Shown: positions 24,601-35,119 of the stretch, piece after piece | Layout of the letters: each line of letters begins with the position of its first letter | Numbering within the stretch: position 1 is the stretch's first letter | Assembly (NCBI GenBank): GCA_947568835.1 | Contig: OX387604.1 | Span: forward strand, 12,677,076-12,741,075 | Length of the DNA: 64,000 bases | Direction: 5' to 3' | From: Protonemura montana | Taxonomy: Eukaryota; Arthropoda; Insecta; Plecoptera; Nemouridae | Notes under the pieces: model-generated | Told to the model about the DNA's origin: nothing | What the model saw: the letters and a program-made list of their open reading frames with translations, nothing else | Databases searched by the model: none | Translations under genes and position numbers: made by a program

Positions 24601-26174
24601 CAAACACGTTAAAGATTACCAAATAAACTTTTGCCAATCACTTCTCTTTCTTGGTTAAAATGCATAGGCTGAAATTTAACTGAAATTTTGTTCTTACCTT
24701 CCATTCTGTTGATCACACAATTCAATTTTCATGCATATCTTCCTTCGAGAACTGTTCTGATGTTTGCCATTGTTCAGTGACAATGTCTGCAGCCCCTCAG
24801 GCTGTCTCGACACCTGGAAATATCTCCACACTACAGCTACCTAATCAAAAAACTGCTGCTCTATGTGTTGGCATATTTGTATTCAAAACCTTTTTGACAT
24901 TTAGGCCACGTTGATACATTACTATCTAATGAGTCATAGTTAGACGAAAAAAGCCTTATATATTCTTATGTTCTTATATTTCATTGTTCATTATTCATTA
25001 GTAATTTTTAAACGTAATAGGATTTTGAAAATGTGATGCTTTTAATCGATTGCCATCTATAACTTGTTTTTTTGTTACATGGAATTAGCTTGATATTTCT
25101 GTAACCCATGCATCAGTATTTTTTTGTCACTATAAGATCCAGCCAATATTTTTGAGACCCAATAAAGTTGAGTTTTACTTGCATTAAGCTTTGGTGCTTT
25201 GGTGCTTTGGGGACTCCTTTACCCAGATCCACAGAGTAAAATTGTCATAATTCTATGGGCAAAACTGTTATCACCAAGGTTGCAATTACTGAAAACCTGC
25301 CAATTTGATTTGATTGACGGGTTATCCTTTTTCTCTGGGTAGCATTAGCCTGCACTTTGTGAATCCTGCTAAAAGGGTTTTATCACTGATTTTCATCAGA
25401 TGTAGAATAGCTAGAAGGTGCCAGAGGCTGCAAATACAAGGAGAAAAGCAGAGCTTGAAATGGAGAAGAGTGCGTGATGACTGTGATAAACTTGAAAAAG
25501 CTTCTAAGCAAGAACTAGACGACCACATTTTTGGGCAAACAAAAGATTTGTTTGATCGCCCTCTCACCTCTTCACAGATATATTTTTGGGTTTTCTATTT
25601 AAAAATCAAGCTCTGGTTTAAAAGTTTTTAGTCCATGCCTATTTTTCAGCAGATCAAAACACTAGGGAAATTATATTATTGCTTATTCTAACAAATTTGC
25701 TGTTCAGTATTGCAGTCTGAGCATCTACAGAGTAATAATTAATATATTCCTCAACGCCATATCTTATTAATTCAAAACTCCTTAATAATCATTTCTATTT
25801 TTGTAATAGTTATTAATGGTTAATAGTTGTTTGTTACTTGTTAAAATTTATTCTAATCAACCTCAGTGTGTGTGTGTTTTGTCTATTTATCTAGTCTTTT
25901 CATAGGTTGTTTTCTTTATCTTTGAATAATAAATCTTGGACAACTTGAACTGTAAACGTTTTATTCACTAAAACCATTTCTCATGAAAAACCAGTGATAT
26001 GAAAAACCAGAAAAACCATGACAGAATCATGGTACTCCACGACACAAGAAATACTCAAGTATATAATTATCCTTATGGGCTCAAAATAAAAAATAATAAA
26101 GCAGGCCGTGGAAAATATTAACAAAGCTTCAAGAAGTCTTTATGAACTAGCAAATTGCAACCAAGGATAAGTTT
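24601..26174. other. Intergenic stretch downstream of the CPEB-like gene
   Basis: A minus-strand 3' untranslated region for the CPEB-like gene is expected here. The ORF at 25314-25631 (+) has a basic, helical look (KWRRVRDDCDKLEKASKQ) but no recognisable family and no support as an exon. A threefold TTTGGTGC direct repeat occurs near 25190-25212. Confidence 0.35.
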
Positions 26175-29100
26175 CTACTTATGGTGTGGAATTGCTGTTT
26201 TCTGTTTGGCGACTTTTTGCATTGAAGGCTTATGGAACTGGCGGCCCGGCAGTGCGTGGACTTCAGCCCAACACTTGGGACATAAGTACTGGAAACAAAA
26301 TAAAACAAAGTCATGATGAGACCGATTGGAACTCTTTTTCAGCTTTCGTCGTCTGGTGTAGGCCAGGTTCAATTTCTCAGGAGAAATAACTAAGGTGATT
26401 ATCAATTGATGTTCCTGTTAAAGTGTTTGTGTAAAGACCTTGCTTTGTTTCATCATTGTTTGACTGGCCATACTGGTACACTCAATTTTTTACAGAATAC
26501 TATCCTAGATGACCAAACGTCATACTATAACGACTTTAAGAATAGATCCTGATGCCGCAATGTGGAAGATTGCTACGAATGGAATCTCTTTATAACCTAT
26601 AGAATGAAGGTAAGAGAGAAGAAAAGTGTAAATAGAGGCTCACCATCAAACACCCGTAATGGGAACAATAGAACGGAGCAATTTTATTGTCGCAGAGTTC
26701 TCCGCGGCATTCATCACAACCTTGGTTCTGTAGTACAAAAGGCTTTATCTCAAGCTGAAATACAAAAAATTGTGATACACCACAGTTTTACCAGTCAACG
26801 AGATAATGAACAAATACAAAAAACAAACATTCAAGCAATTTTGATGGAGAGGTTCTCGCTGAAGGACCCCTGTCATTTTGCTTATGAAAGGCATCTTACA
26901 GCTTTTGGAATCTTCGGAGAATTACTCTGACACATGGTACAATATACACAGAAATGTGACTTGGAACTATTCACATACATTTCTATATATTGTGTCATGG
27001 TTAATGATGATGCATTTTGATTTACATACATGACACATGCACATATACACTGGAGAACTTTAAGGGGGCATTTACCCTTCAAAATTAATTTTTACCATAG
27101 ATTTGTAACTGTAGTATGAATTGAAATTGACCTATTTAAAAGAGTTTACTGAAAATATGGATCTGCAATTAATTATCTAAGATTTATGGCTTTTCGCACG
27201 GCGCGATCTGGGAGCTGAGTACGATTCTCACGTAGAATACTGTCTTTCCCTGCGGGCCTTCCTTTGGCCAAAGTCGCCAAAAGTCCATCCCCCCCCTACC
27301 GATTCTCCCTTCCGAGCGCTGTCGCTGCTGCTCAGAGCAGTACTGCACGAAAATATGCAACATGCTAATTACATACCTGCGGTAATTCACTTACCGAGGC
27401 TAAACGAATAATCGTATCATAAAGCCAAATTATTTTAACACACGGGAAGGATGGAGGACTATGCTCAAATTATTTGAATTTTATCTGATCAGAGGTTTGT
27501 CTAGGTGCTAGGGGTCGAAAAAGCAATATGGGTTATTTCTTACGGGAGTTTGTTTTCTAACCACCCAAGCCGAAAAACGCGGACTTTGTCAATTTCTGCA
27601 CAGACGGCTGTGGACACATGAGTTTTTGTTTTTAATCCAAATGCCATTATTGAATCTTCCAAATCTATGGTTAAAATTAATTTTGAAGGGTGAATGCCCC
27701 TTAAAAAATAATTATTGTACAGTTTGCTTGGTCCAGTGATGGAATCAAGAATCCGAGAAAAAGTAAGACATGAAAGCAAATGGCATGGGATAAAGTGTCG
27801 AGAGGTTTCTTTTGATTAAAGATAAGAGATGATTTGCCAAGGAGTAACTCGGTGTAAAAGTTTAAGTTTGAATTTGAGTATATTCATTAGAGAAAGCTAA
27901 ATTTAATGTTCAGAGTGCAATAGTTCAGAGACTAGAGTTTTGTTTCGATGCTGAAGGCTTATAAGTCAGGACTTGAAATAATACGAAGACTGAAAATAGT
28001 TTATGTTTAAAAAAAATATAAAATGAAGTAGTAATCAGTAGTAATGAATAAGTTGAAATAGTGAATAAAGACAGAGGACTCACCACGGACAATCAGAGGG
28101 ATAGAGATTTGCACTGAGTATTTCGACAGAGTGAGCTAGATGAAGACTTTTTGAGATGATGCTTGCTCGGACCCTAGATAATTGGTCTAATTGCCCAGGT
28201 ATTTTTATGCTAAAATCAGTGCGAAGCTATACTCAATGTGTTGATATTACATAATTTATTTTTTTGGTCTTCTCTTAGTTGAATCGTCAGATTGACCACA
28301 GTGTGAAAAGGATGTACTGTTTTTTACAGTGCAGGTGGCTTGCGGTGTGACAATTTCTCTTGAGGAATTTAGAGTGCTTCTCATGGTCAAGGGCTTACAA
28401 AGTGATCATCTCTGTGCGAAAAAAGAGGTCTGAGAAAACGCACTACGCCGCATTCTCAATGTTTCTGTTTGTAAGCAGCAATGTTCGGGGCAAGCATCGA
28501 CCTGTGACCTTGGTAGAAACTATGCTGGTGACATCATACCATGGTCTTTAAGAATTACTATGGAGCAAGCATTCGATCAATCGAAGTAATTTTTATTTTA
28601 GTGTATCAATGACCCCACCACCCAAACATTATCAAAAAAGTAGATTATTAACACTGTAGCAAGTGAAGTTCATGGTCCAAGGATGTTCAAAAAGACGATG
28701 CTTTTCTATGTCGTTTTTTCTGCGAGCTGGTTTGACCAATGCGATCATTTTCTATTTATAGTTAGATTGTTTGGGGGAGGGAAGGGGGTCATGAAAATTG
28801 GCGCGCATACCCGGCAAACAAAGTTCTGCCACTGCTAAGTAATTATCAATCAATTTTTGCACAAAGATACAAGTTTTGGTGTAACTGCCCAAGTAGATTT
28901 GCAAGCAGTATCATTAAAAGAGATTTTTTTCATTCCCCGCAAACCGCCATTGATGACGCCTATGGTTATGACTGCCATGTTTGTGAAGTTTCATTGCGTG
29001 AATGGCTTAAAAACAGGTGCAATATTGTGAGTGACAACAACATTTTTTGTGTGAGTCGTGACTGGGCAAAAATGGATTCCACTCACGCGACTACCTCCTG

Positions 29101-32100
29101 CGCCAACATTTCAAATAAACTTTCTGCCAGATAGTTGAGTGAGACTCCTTCATGAAAATTGCAGCAGCTGCAAGATCAAGCTCACCTGCTTTCTGTCATT
29201 TTCTAGTTCCAGCACGACAAATCTTGCCTTAACGGCGGCCACCATGCTGGAGTAGTGGCTGAAGACAACTCGTGCTGAACCCTTCGGGTACCTCAGCTCC
29301 GAGTCTGTGTCAATGGCTACAAACGCCACGACTCCGTACAAGTGAGCCATGAGACTAGCCAGTTGAGAGGCAGTTACTGGCCTTGGGAGCCCACCTGTGT
29401 GCCAGCACAAAATCCCCCGAGCTTTAGGCCAAAGTCTTAGGCTTACTTTTCATAACCTTTGCATAAGTTTAGAAAACAAAATAAGGAACCTTAGAAAGAT
29501 CAAGAGAACGCTGATTTCTGTATTCAAGGAAACACATTGAAGTTCTCTAAATTTGAGAGACAACCCAGAGCTTACAAACCCTATTTGTAAAATGGGCACA
29601 GAATATATGTCTATCTTATGATAGCTTTTAGACTCATGTCTACTATTTGTGTATTTGCATATTTTTAAGATTTTAGATATTGTTCAGTGCTTAGATTACT
29701 AGTTATTAACTTATTGTTACTATGTTTGTACATTTTCTGCAAAAATGCTTTAATTAGTGGAATGTGATGTTGAAACTAATGACAAGATCTACGGCCATGA
29801 TGTTAGGAATAAAAAGAACTTTCACCTGGAATTATATAAAATAAACAAATGGGCTCAAAGCTTGACAATAAACTACCTGTGCTAATAAAAAAAAAAAAAA
29901 AAAAAAAAAAAAAACGCTTTAAAAGCAAAATTTAATAATTTTTGACAGGTGTTTTTAGTCAGTTACCACTTTTGTAAATATATTGTATTTATTTTTTCTT
30001 CTACACCATGTTCATTGGCATGTTCAACATGTCAATATGTTGACCATGTTACTTACACATTTTTGAAAAAGCATTCCAAAGTAGTGTGAAGAGTAAATTT
30101 AAGGCATACTAGCAAGATAGAACTAAACATTTGTAACCATACAATTCCAAGCTAAAAAATAATGTTCTAAATGAGCAACAATACAGGCCTCCAACAGCAA
30201 CAGCTGAATTACCCCAACAAAGGGGTCAAGATACTGACCGACAAACACCGTCTTGCGTAGATCTTTGCTTTCAGTATCTAATACAATGGCTGCATCCGCA
30301 ATGACCCAAGGTCGAATTTGCACGGGTTTTTTTCCCATAGTAGGAGAAGTGACCATTGTGTAGAGGTCATTGTCGACTCGCAGGCAGGCCTTCACCAATC
30401 GACGCACCGATTTCTCTTCCTGGAAATAGGCAAGGGAAACAGTCAAGTTTTAGGTATGATCGACAGGGGAATAACAATGCCGGGTTGTTGTTGGACGTGT
30501 CATTCCATGGGTCGACTGATTGAAATAGTTTCAATTTAAGTTAAACTGGTTTAAAATGATCAGAATCGTCGTTATTTTACTATAATTTCAAGGTCTTACC
30601 ACATACAGTACATACCACCATTCTACATATTTCTCAACCTACATTTTCCTCATTTAACCATTCTACCAATTACAAATAATGTGCCCATGGCTAAATGTTG
30701 ATAACCTTACATACTTGTACTATAGTGCTTACATGCATCTATGCTATATGCTTTTACTTGGCTGAAGCTCAACAGCCCAATGGAAGAGGTAGGTAGTTAT
30801 ACAATCAATATTTCCTTTACGTTTAAATACCCATATTTTACCACAGTCTGTTGGTGTCTTAGTTGTAATATCCACCCAAACCTTACTGATTCTCTTATGG
30901 CAAACAACCATAAGTCTGCTGACCCTAAAAAAATTTATGAAGTGCTGCTAAATTTCTAATTTATACATCGGACAATTTGCCCATATTGTTTGTTTGTTTG
31001 TTTATTGTCTTTCATCTGGTACAATACATGATTTATTGACAGTTATGCGAACATACAGCATACATATGGTTCACCTACGTAGACTAAGAACTAAAATAAT
31101 GTCTATAAGAAAGATTTATCGATTCTCATTTGTTAACTCTGAGAACATTTTAAAGTGATAATAGTAATAGTGTACATTAATAATATAGTAAATATATAGA
31201 AGAAGATATAGGAAGTTAAGCTTTGGGTCATATGGAAGTTAGTACAGCAACTTCACTTGCCTTGCTTATCAACCTCTCAACAGCATGGATTATTGGAGGA
31301 ATCCTGCTGTTCGAGTTGTACCGCCCTTTAGAAGAGACGTTAAGTCAGTGGTCCCCAGGTGCCTGCACCGGGTTTCCCCTCCTCCCTTCTAGGATAGGTT
31401 AGGTTCATTATCATCCTCATTCACCGACGCCATTAGACCAGTGCTGTATGGCCAAATGTCAAAACAGTGCGTCGTTAAACACCACAAATCAATCAATTAA
31501 GCTTTGGGATTAATGATAGCTTTAAATTTCTCACAAGAGTAACACTCGGCAACAATTAGTATGGTTTGAAGTTTGCTCTTGAACAAGCTTATGTTTGAGT
31601 TCTTCAGCTCACCCAGTAGTAAGTAAAATAAGAGAAAGCCAGTAGGTTTAACTTGATTTTTATATGAGAGAGGGCCAATGAGTCTCTTTGGAGGTCAAAC
31701 TTTTTCTTATGTCTAGTGCTGTGATTATGATTTTGGGTTGGAAATAGGCTAGAATTGATTTTTATTTATGTTAATATTTTACAAATGTACTAGCTAGGCA
31801 AAGTCATAATGTTTCATCGACAAGTTTTTTTTTGGTTTTAGATTTAGTATGATACGGACAGCCCTTTTGGAGTGAGAATATTTCTTTGGAGGTGGAGCAG
31901 TTACCCCAAAACATAATCCATAGCTCAAAATAAACTGAAACAGTCCGTGATAGATTATTTATATCGTATTATTTGGTGTTATCTTCTTCAGTACCATAAC
32001 ATTGTTAAGCTAGCTTCCCTTGAAGTTTGGTTGTGTACGGCTTCCAGTTTAGAGTGGACTCAAACTCGAGACCGAGAAATGTAACTTGATTTGATCATTC

Positions 32101-34189
32101 CAGTGTATGATCATTCCAGCTGTAATAAGCGGAAAGTATCTGTCGGAAGATCTACTGTTGGATTTAAAATGGGTTATTTTAGTTTTTTGAGTGTTTAGAG
32201 AAAGTTGGTTGCATTTAGCCAGTCAGAAAGTTTTTTTGATCTGGATATTTGGTAGAGACGAGTTGTTTATGAGCAGGCTGGTGTCGTTGGTGTTATTAGT
32301 AGCATAACACTGATAAACTTGTTATTTCCTTTGTGAGAGCAATCGCTGTTATTACTTTGCCAGTTAATATTATAAAAACGTGCAGTTGAAAAAATCAGCA
32401 CTAACTTTCTTCAGCCCCGCAGTAGAAATAGTGGTATACCAATGCCTGGGGTATAAATGAGGTATTTTAGTTCCAGCACTAGTACTCGTTTTTTTACTAG
32501 TAGGTATAGGTACCTACCTTGTAATGCAAGAAGCAGAATCCTTTGGGAGGACATGCTTTCTGGCCCTGGGAGTCAATCTTGTGTGGCCAGCTAACGTGGA
32601 CCATGCCATATTGCACGAAGCTGGCCTGGATGCACTCTACGAAAGAAAAATTATATCAGGATATTTTAAAAGAATCTTAAAGCAACTCATCTTGTCAAAC
32701 ATGTTTCCTGAGATTTTAAGATTTAATTTGAAAAACTGGTAGATTTTTTGAAAAACTATGGAAAGCAAAGTGTGTAATCCCAAATCCGGCAATGTATGGT
32801 AAATTGTTCAAATTTTTTTATTCCATTCTAGAAGGCCACAAGCCACAAAGGTGCTTAACATTTATCAGGAGAGGCTGTTGGAATGAGTTTCTGAAAAAGG
32901 GTTATGTAAGTGTCTTGCACGTTTGATATAAGATCATCTCAATCATATGCCTAGATTGATATGGCAATATTATGAAAAACAAACGCCAGGCATGGGGCTT
33001 TCCAGAATCAACTCAGGAACCTACCAAGCGCATGGTGGATGTAAAGGAGCTCCAAATACCAAAATTTATCAATCGAGCAATGTACGTTTTCAAGTCTGAC
33101 AGTCGTATTACAAGTGGGATAATATGTTACTATAACTACTATATATTATTAGTAATTACTCTTAGTATGCCATGCCAGTTCAGATGTCTGGCCACACGGC
33201 TGTTTTGCAACACTACATTGTACAAAATATAAAATTGGTTATTTTAGCTATTTGGGTGATTTAAAAGGGCAAACATTTCGAGATTGGGGGCTTGTCTCAA
33301 GGAAAAGAGAAGTTTCGATGCTATTTATTGACCTGATCAATGAGTATTTTAAAATAGTGCTTTATGCAATGAATCACCTTAAACAGTATTATTTCACTAC
33401 TTGCATCACAGTGAAAATGGAATATGCCTGCTATTGCATTTAACATTCAAGATTTACATCCAAGGGCACTGTTAACTCTGCCATTGCGGTTACACTCACC
33501 AGCATCAATGTCGATTGGCAAACCGCCCACGAAAACTTTGCGGCTATAAATTGCTTGGTTCGCATCACTCTCTTCATTGACTCTCTTCTCTTCGCAGTAA
33601 GTCATGGTGTCCGTTATCTCCGTGTTTGGCATCATGGCGTCTGGAGCTTCGGCGTCTGGCGCTTTGGCGTCTGGCGCTTTGGCGTCTGGCGCTTCGGCGT
33701 CTGGCGCTTCGGCTTCTGGCGCTTCGGCGTCTGGCACTTCGGCGTCTGGCGCTTCGGCGTCTGGCGCTTCGGCGTCTGGCGCTTCGGCGTCTGGCGCTTC
33801 GGCGTCTGGCTCTTCGGCATCTGGCGCCTCGGCGTCTGGCGCCTCGGCGTCTAGAACCTCGGCAATCGGCAATTCGGTGTCTGGCGCTTCGGCGTCTGGC
33901 GCTTCGGCATCTGGCTCTTCGGCATCTGGCGCCTCGGCGTCTAGAACCTCGGCGATCGGCAATTCGGTGTCTGGCGACTCCCCGTCTCCGCGTCCGTCTC
34001 GGTGATCAACCGGAGAAGATCCCAACGAACTGGATGGCGGCCCTCCGTAGGCAATGCTGGCCAGCAACATCTTGCTGCGGTTTGGTGTCCATTCCGTGAA
34101 CGCAAACTTCCATGCCTCATATAATTTATCATCTTTCGTAAACACGAGGTGGGTGGAAGGACCTGAGTCCTCACCAACCTTCACGTCGC
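26175..34189 (-). CDS. orb2-like: CPEB2-4/Orb2-like cytoplasmic polyadenylation element-binding protein (5' end not found)
   Basis: Six exons join in phase: 34189-33500, 32636-32518, 30419-30239, 29394-29186, 26754-26644 and 26288-26175, giving about 474 residues. RRM1 spans exons 1-3 (SRKVFVGGLPIDID, SWPHK, PPKGFCFLHY, VQIRPW). RRM2 follows (KTVFVGGLPRPV, YGVVAFVAIDTDSELRYPKG). The ZZ-type zinc-binding domain is in the last two exons (CDECRGELC, FYCSHYGC, YLCPKCWAEVH, FHKP). CPEBs bind U-rich 3' UTR elements and control poly(A) tail length and translation. The order and wording of motifs match Orb2/CPEB2-4 more than Orb/CPEB1, but divergence is high. The N-terminal exon is dominated by an acidic pentapeptide repeat instead of the Q-rich tract known in Orb2. 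A good acceptor sits just above 34189; the frame stays open with Met codons at 34253 and 34370, so the start is unresolved. Confidence 0.9.
27064..27700. mobile_element. TTAA-flanked MITE in a CPEB-like gene intron
   Basis: TTAA at 27060-27063 and at 27701-27704 flank inverted repeats of about 43 bp. The left begins GGGGGCATTTACCCTTC; the right ends GAAGGGTGAATGCCCC. There are only a few mismatches. TTAA duplication points to piggyBac or Kolobok type. The interior has no transposase, so this is non-autonomous. Confidence 0.75.
29430..29914 (+). repeat. Possible retroposed 3' end with A28 tail
   Basis: A 28-base A run (29887-29914) follows AATAAA-type signals at about 29870 and 29882. The sequence in front looks like an mRNA 3' UTR and lies antisense to the surrounding CPEB-like gene. 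This would fit a 5'-truncated retrocopy or retroposon. The left border is a guess and no target-site duplication was identified. Confidence 0.35.
30980..32330 (-). mobile_element. Decayed LINE in a CPEB-like gene intron
   Basis: Read on the minus strand, broken frames spell reverse-transcriptase pieces in order: a segment like LSDWLNATNF, then LGLEFESTLNWK, then ELW/YGLCFG-type sequence before a basic C-terminal region. The 3' end is a CAAA microsatellite (about 30987-31002). Stops and frame changes are numerous and the 5' half is missing. Its RT wording differs from the 24-kb fragment, so it is probably another family. Repeat family A copy 3 is inserted in its 3' part. Confidence 0.65.
31257..31499 (-). 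repeat. Dispersed repeat family A, copy 3, nested in a LINE
   Basis: The minus strand begins AATTGATTGATTTGTGGTG and runs through ACTGGTCTAATGGCGTCGG and GAACCTAACCTATCC, ending near GAGAGGTTGATAAG. It is collinear with the copy at 14561-14830. Nesting shows it inserted after the LINE. Confidence 0.65.
33632..33975 (-). repeat. 15-bp coding tandem repeat (PDAEA) in the CPEB-like gene
   Basis: A 15-bp unit (plus-strand GGCGCTTCGGCGTCT) is repeated more than 20 times with small changes, in frame, encoding PDAEA, PDAEE, PDAKA and similar. A longer block, PDTELPIAEVLDAEA, occurs twice, so a higher-order duplication also took place. All copies keep the reading frame, and the repeat leaves long stop-free frames on the other strand, which are by-products. 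Confidence 0.9.
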
Positions 34190-34659
34190 CTGAAACAAGG
34201 ATTGGATTAGGGTTTAGGTGCTTGAGACTTGGGAAATGGCAGGCTTTTTCCATGTCTATAAATTTTGCTACGTCATGACTTAATTTCAGTGTCCCTTGGC
34301 TAAAACCCACAAAGCTCCTCAACCCCAGACGGCAAGCGCATGTATATAAGCCGCAAAAACTCTCATGCATTTGGATAAAGGGAATCTAAAAAAATTGGGC
34401 ACATATGAGGAGGCTGATTATGAAGCGTCTAGAATTTTTAAGTGGGAGCTAAGAGTTAACCTGGTGCTGACATAGCCTGCTCATTCCGAAAAGCACCAAG
34501 AGCACCAAGACAACCTCACAGCCTTTCCCCATGAGTTGTGTTTGGTGGTAGCTCTTAAAATTTTAAAATTAAAAATTTCCATATTTGCAGTGCTAAAAAG
34601 CTGTTTACAGGAAACACAAGACAAGAACATTCTTAGTAATAATTAGGTCTTGTTATACA

Positions 34660-34790
34660 ACTTTTTTTATGGATAGGAAGATAGACTGGAAAAATGTGCA
34701 ACCGAACCGGGATACGAACCCGGGACCTCCCACTTGCCGGTCGGGTGCTCTACCAACTGAGCTATCCGGTCACACATATTCCAGCTTTCA
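34660..34790 (-). repeat. tRNA-derived SINE copy 1
   Basis: Positions 34771-34700 fold as an almost complete tRNA: acceptor GACCGGA/TTCGGTT, D arm GCTC...GAGC with the A box (TAGCTCAGTTGG), anticodon loop CCGGCAA (GGC), and T arm CCGGG-TTCGTAT-CCCGG with a B box. The anticodon stem has one mismatch. It is followed by a TTTTTCCAGTCTATCTTCC tail shared with other copies, which favours a SINE over a tRNA-Ala gene. The outer limits are approximate. Confidence 0.7.
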
Positions 34791-34926
34791 AGGGGGGTGG
34801 GATAAGGGATACCCTCAAGGGGGAAGAGGCCGAGGTGACTTGTATGGACGAGTTCGTCAATGGCCACAGGACAGAATGGTCTGTTACTATTCCTCAAATC
34901 CCGGTTATCTTGAAAGATATACGGTT

Positions 34927-35119
34927 GTTGCAGTATTTTTTGGTTTTTCTGGCTTTTCCGTTAGGGAGCTTAAACCAGCAAGCGGATGATGGAAAGGAAG
35001 CTAGACTGGAAAAAATCCAGACTAGCCAGTCTTTTTTCCAGTCTAGCTTCCTTTCCATCATCCGCTTGCTGGTTTAAGCTCCCTAATGGAAATGCCAGAA
35101 AAATAAAAAACACTGCAAC
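34927..35119. repeat. 193-bp fold-back (inverted repeat) of SINE-tail sequence
   Basis: Core arms 34961-35015 and 35033-35086 are almost perfectly complementary (TTAGGGAGCTTAAACCAGC ... GCTGGTTTAAGCTCCCTAA), with a loop of about 17 bases. Weaker complementarity extends out to 34927 and 35119. The arm equals the tail that follows tRNA-like sequence in the copies at 34.7 and 53.4 kb. Confidence 0.85.

Noticed and set aside
25314-25631. 105-codon basic ORF downstream of the CPEB-like gene
   Set aside because: No family recognised, no splice or start evidence, and overlapped by an open frame on the other strand.
27184-27390. Candidate missing zinc-finger exon of the CPEB-like gene
   Set aside because: It has no CxxC pattern. 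The true exon with CDECRGELC was found at 26644-26754, and this ORF lies inside the TTAA MITE.
33604-34099. Two long plus-strand ORFs (133 and 157 codons) opposite the CPEB-like exon
   Set aside because: The 15-bp repeat lacks stops in several frames, so the ORFs follow from the repeat. The minus-strand frame joins correctly to RRM1.
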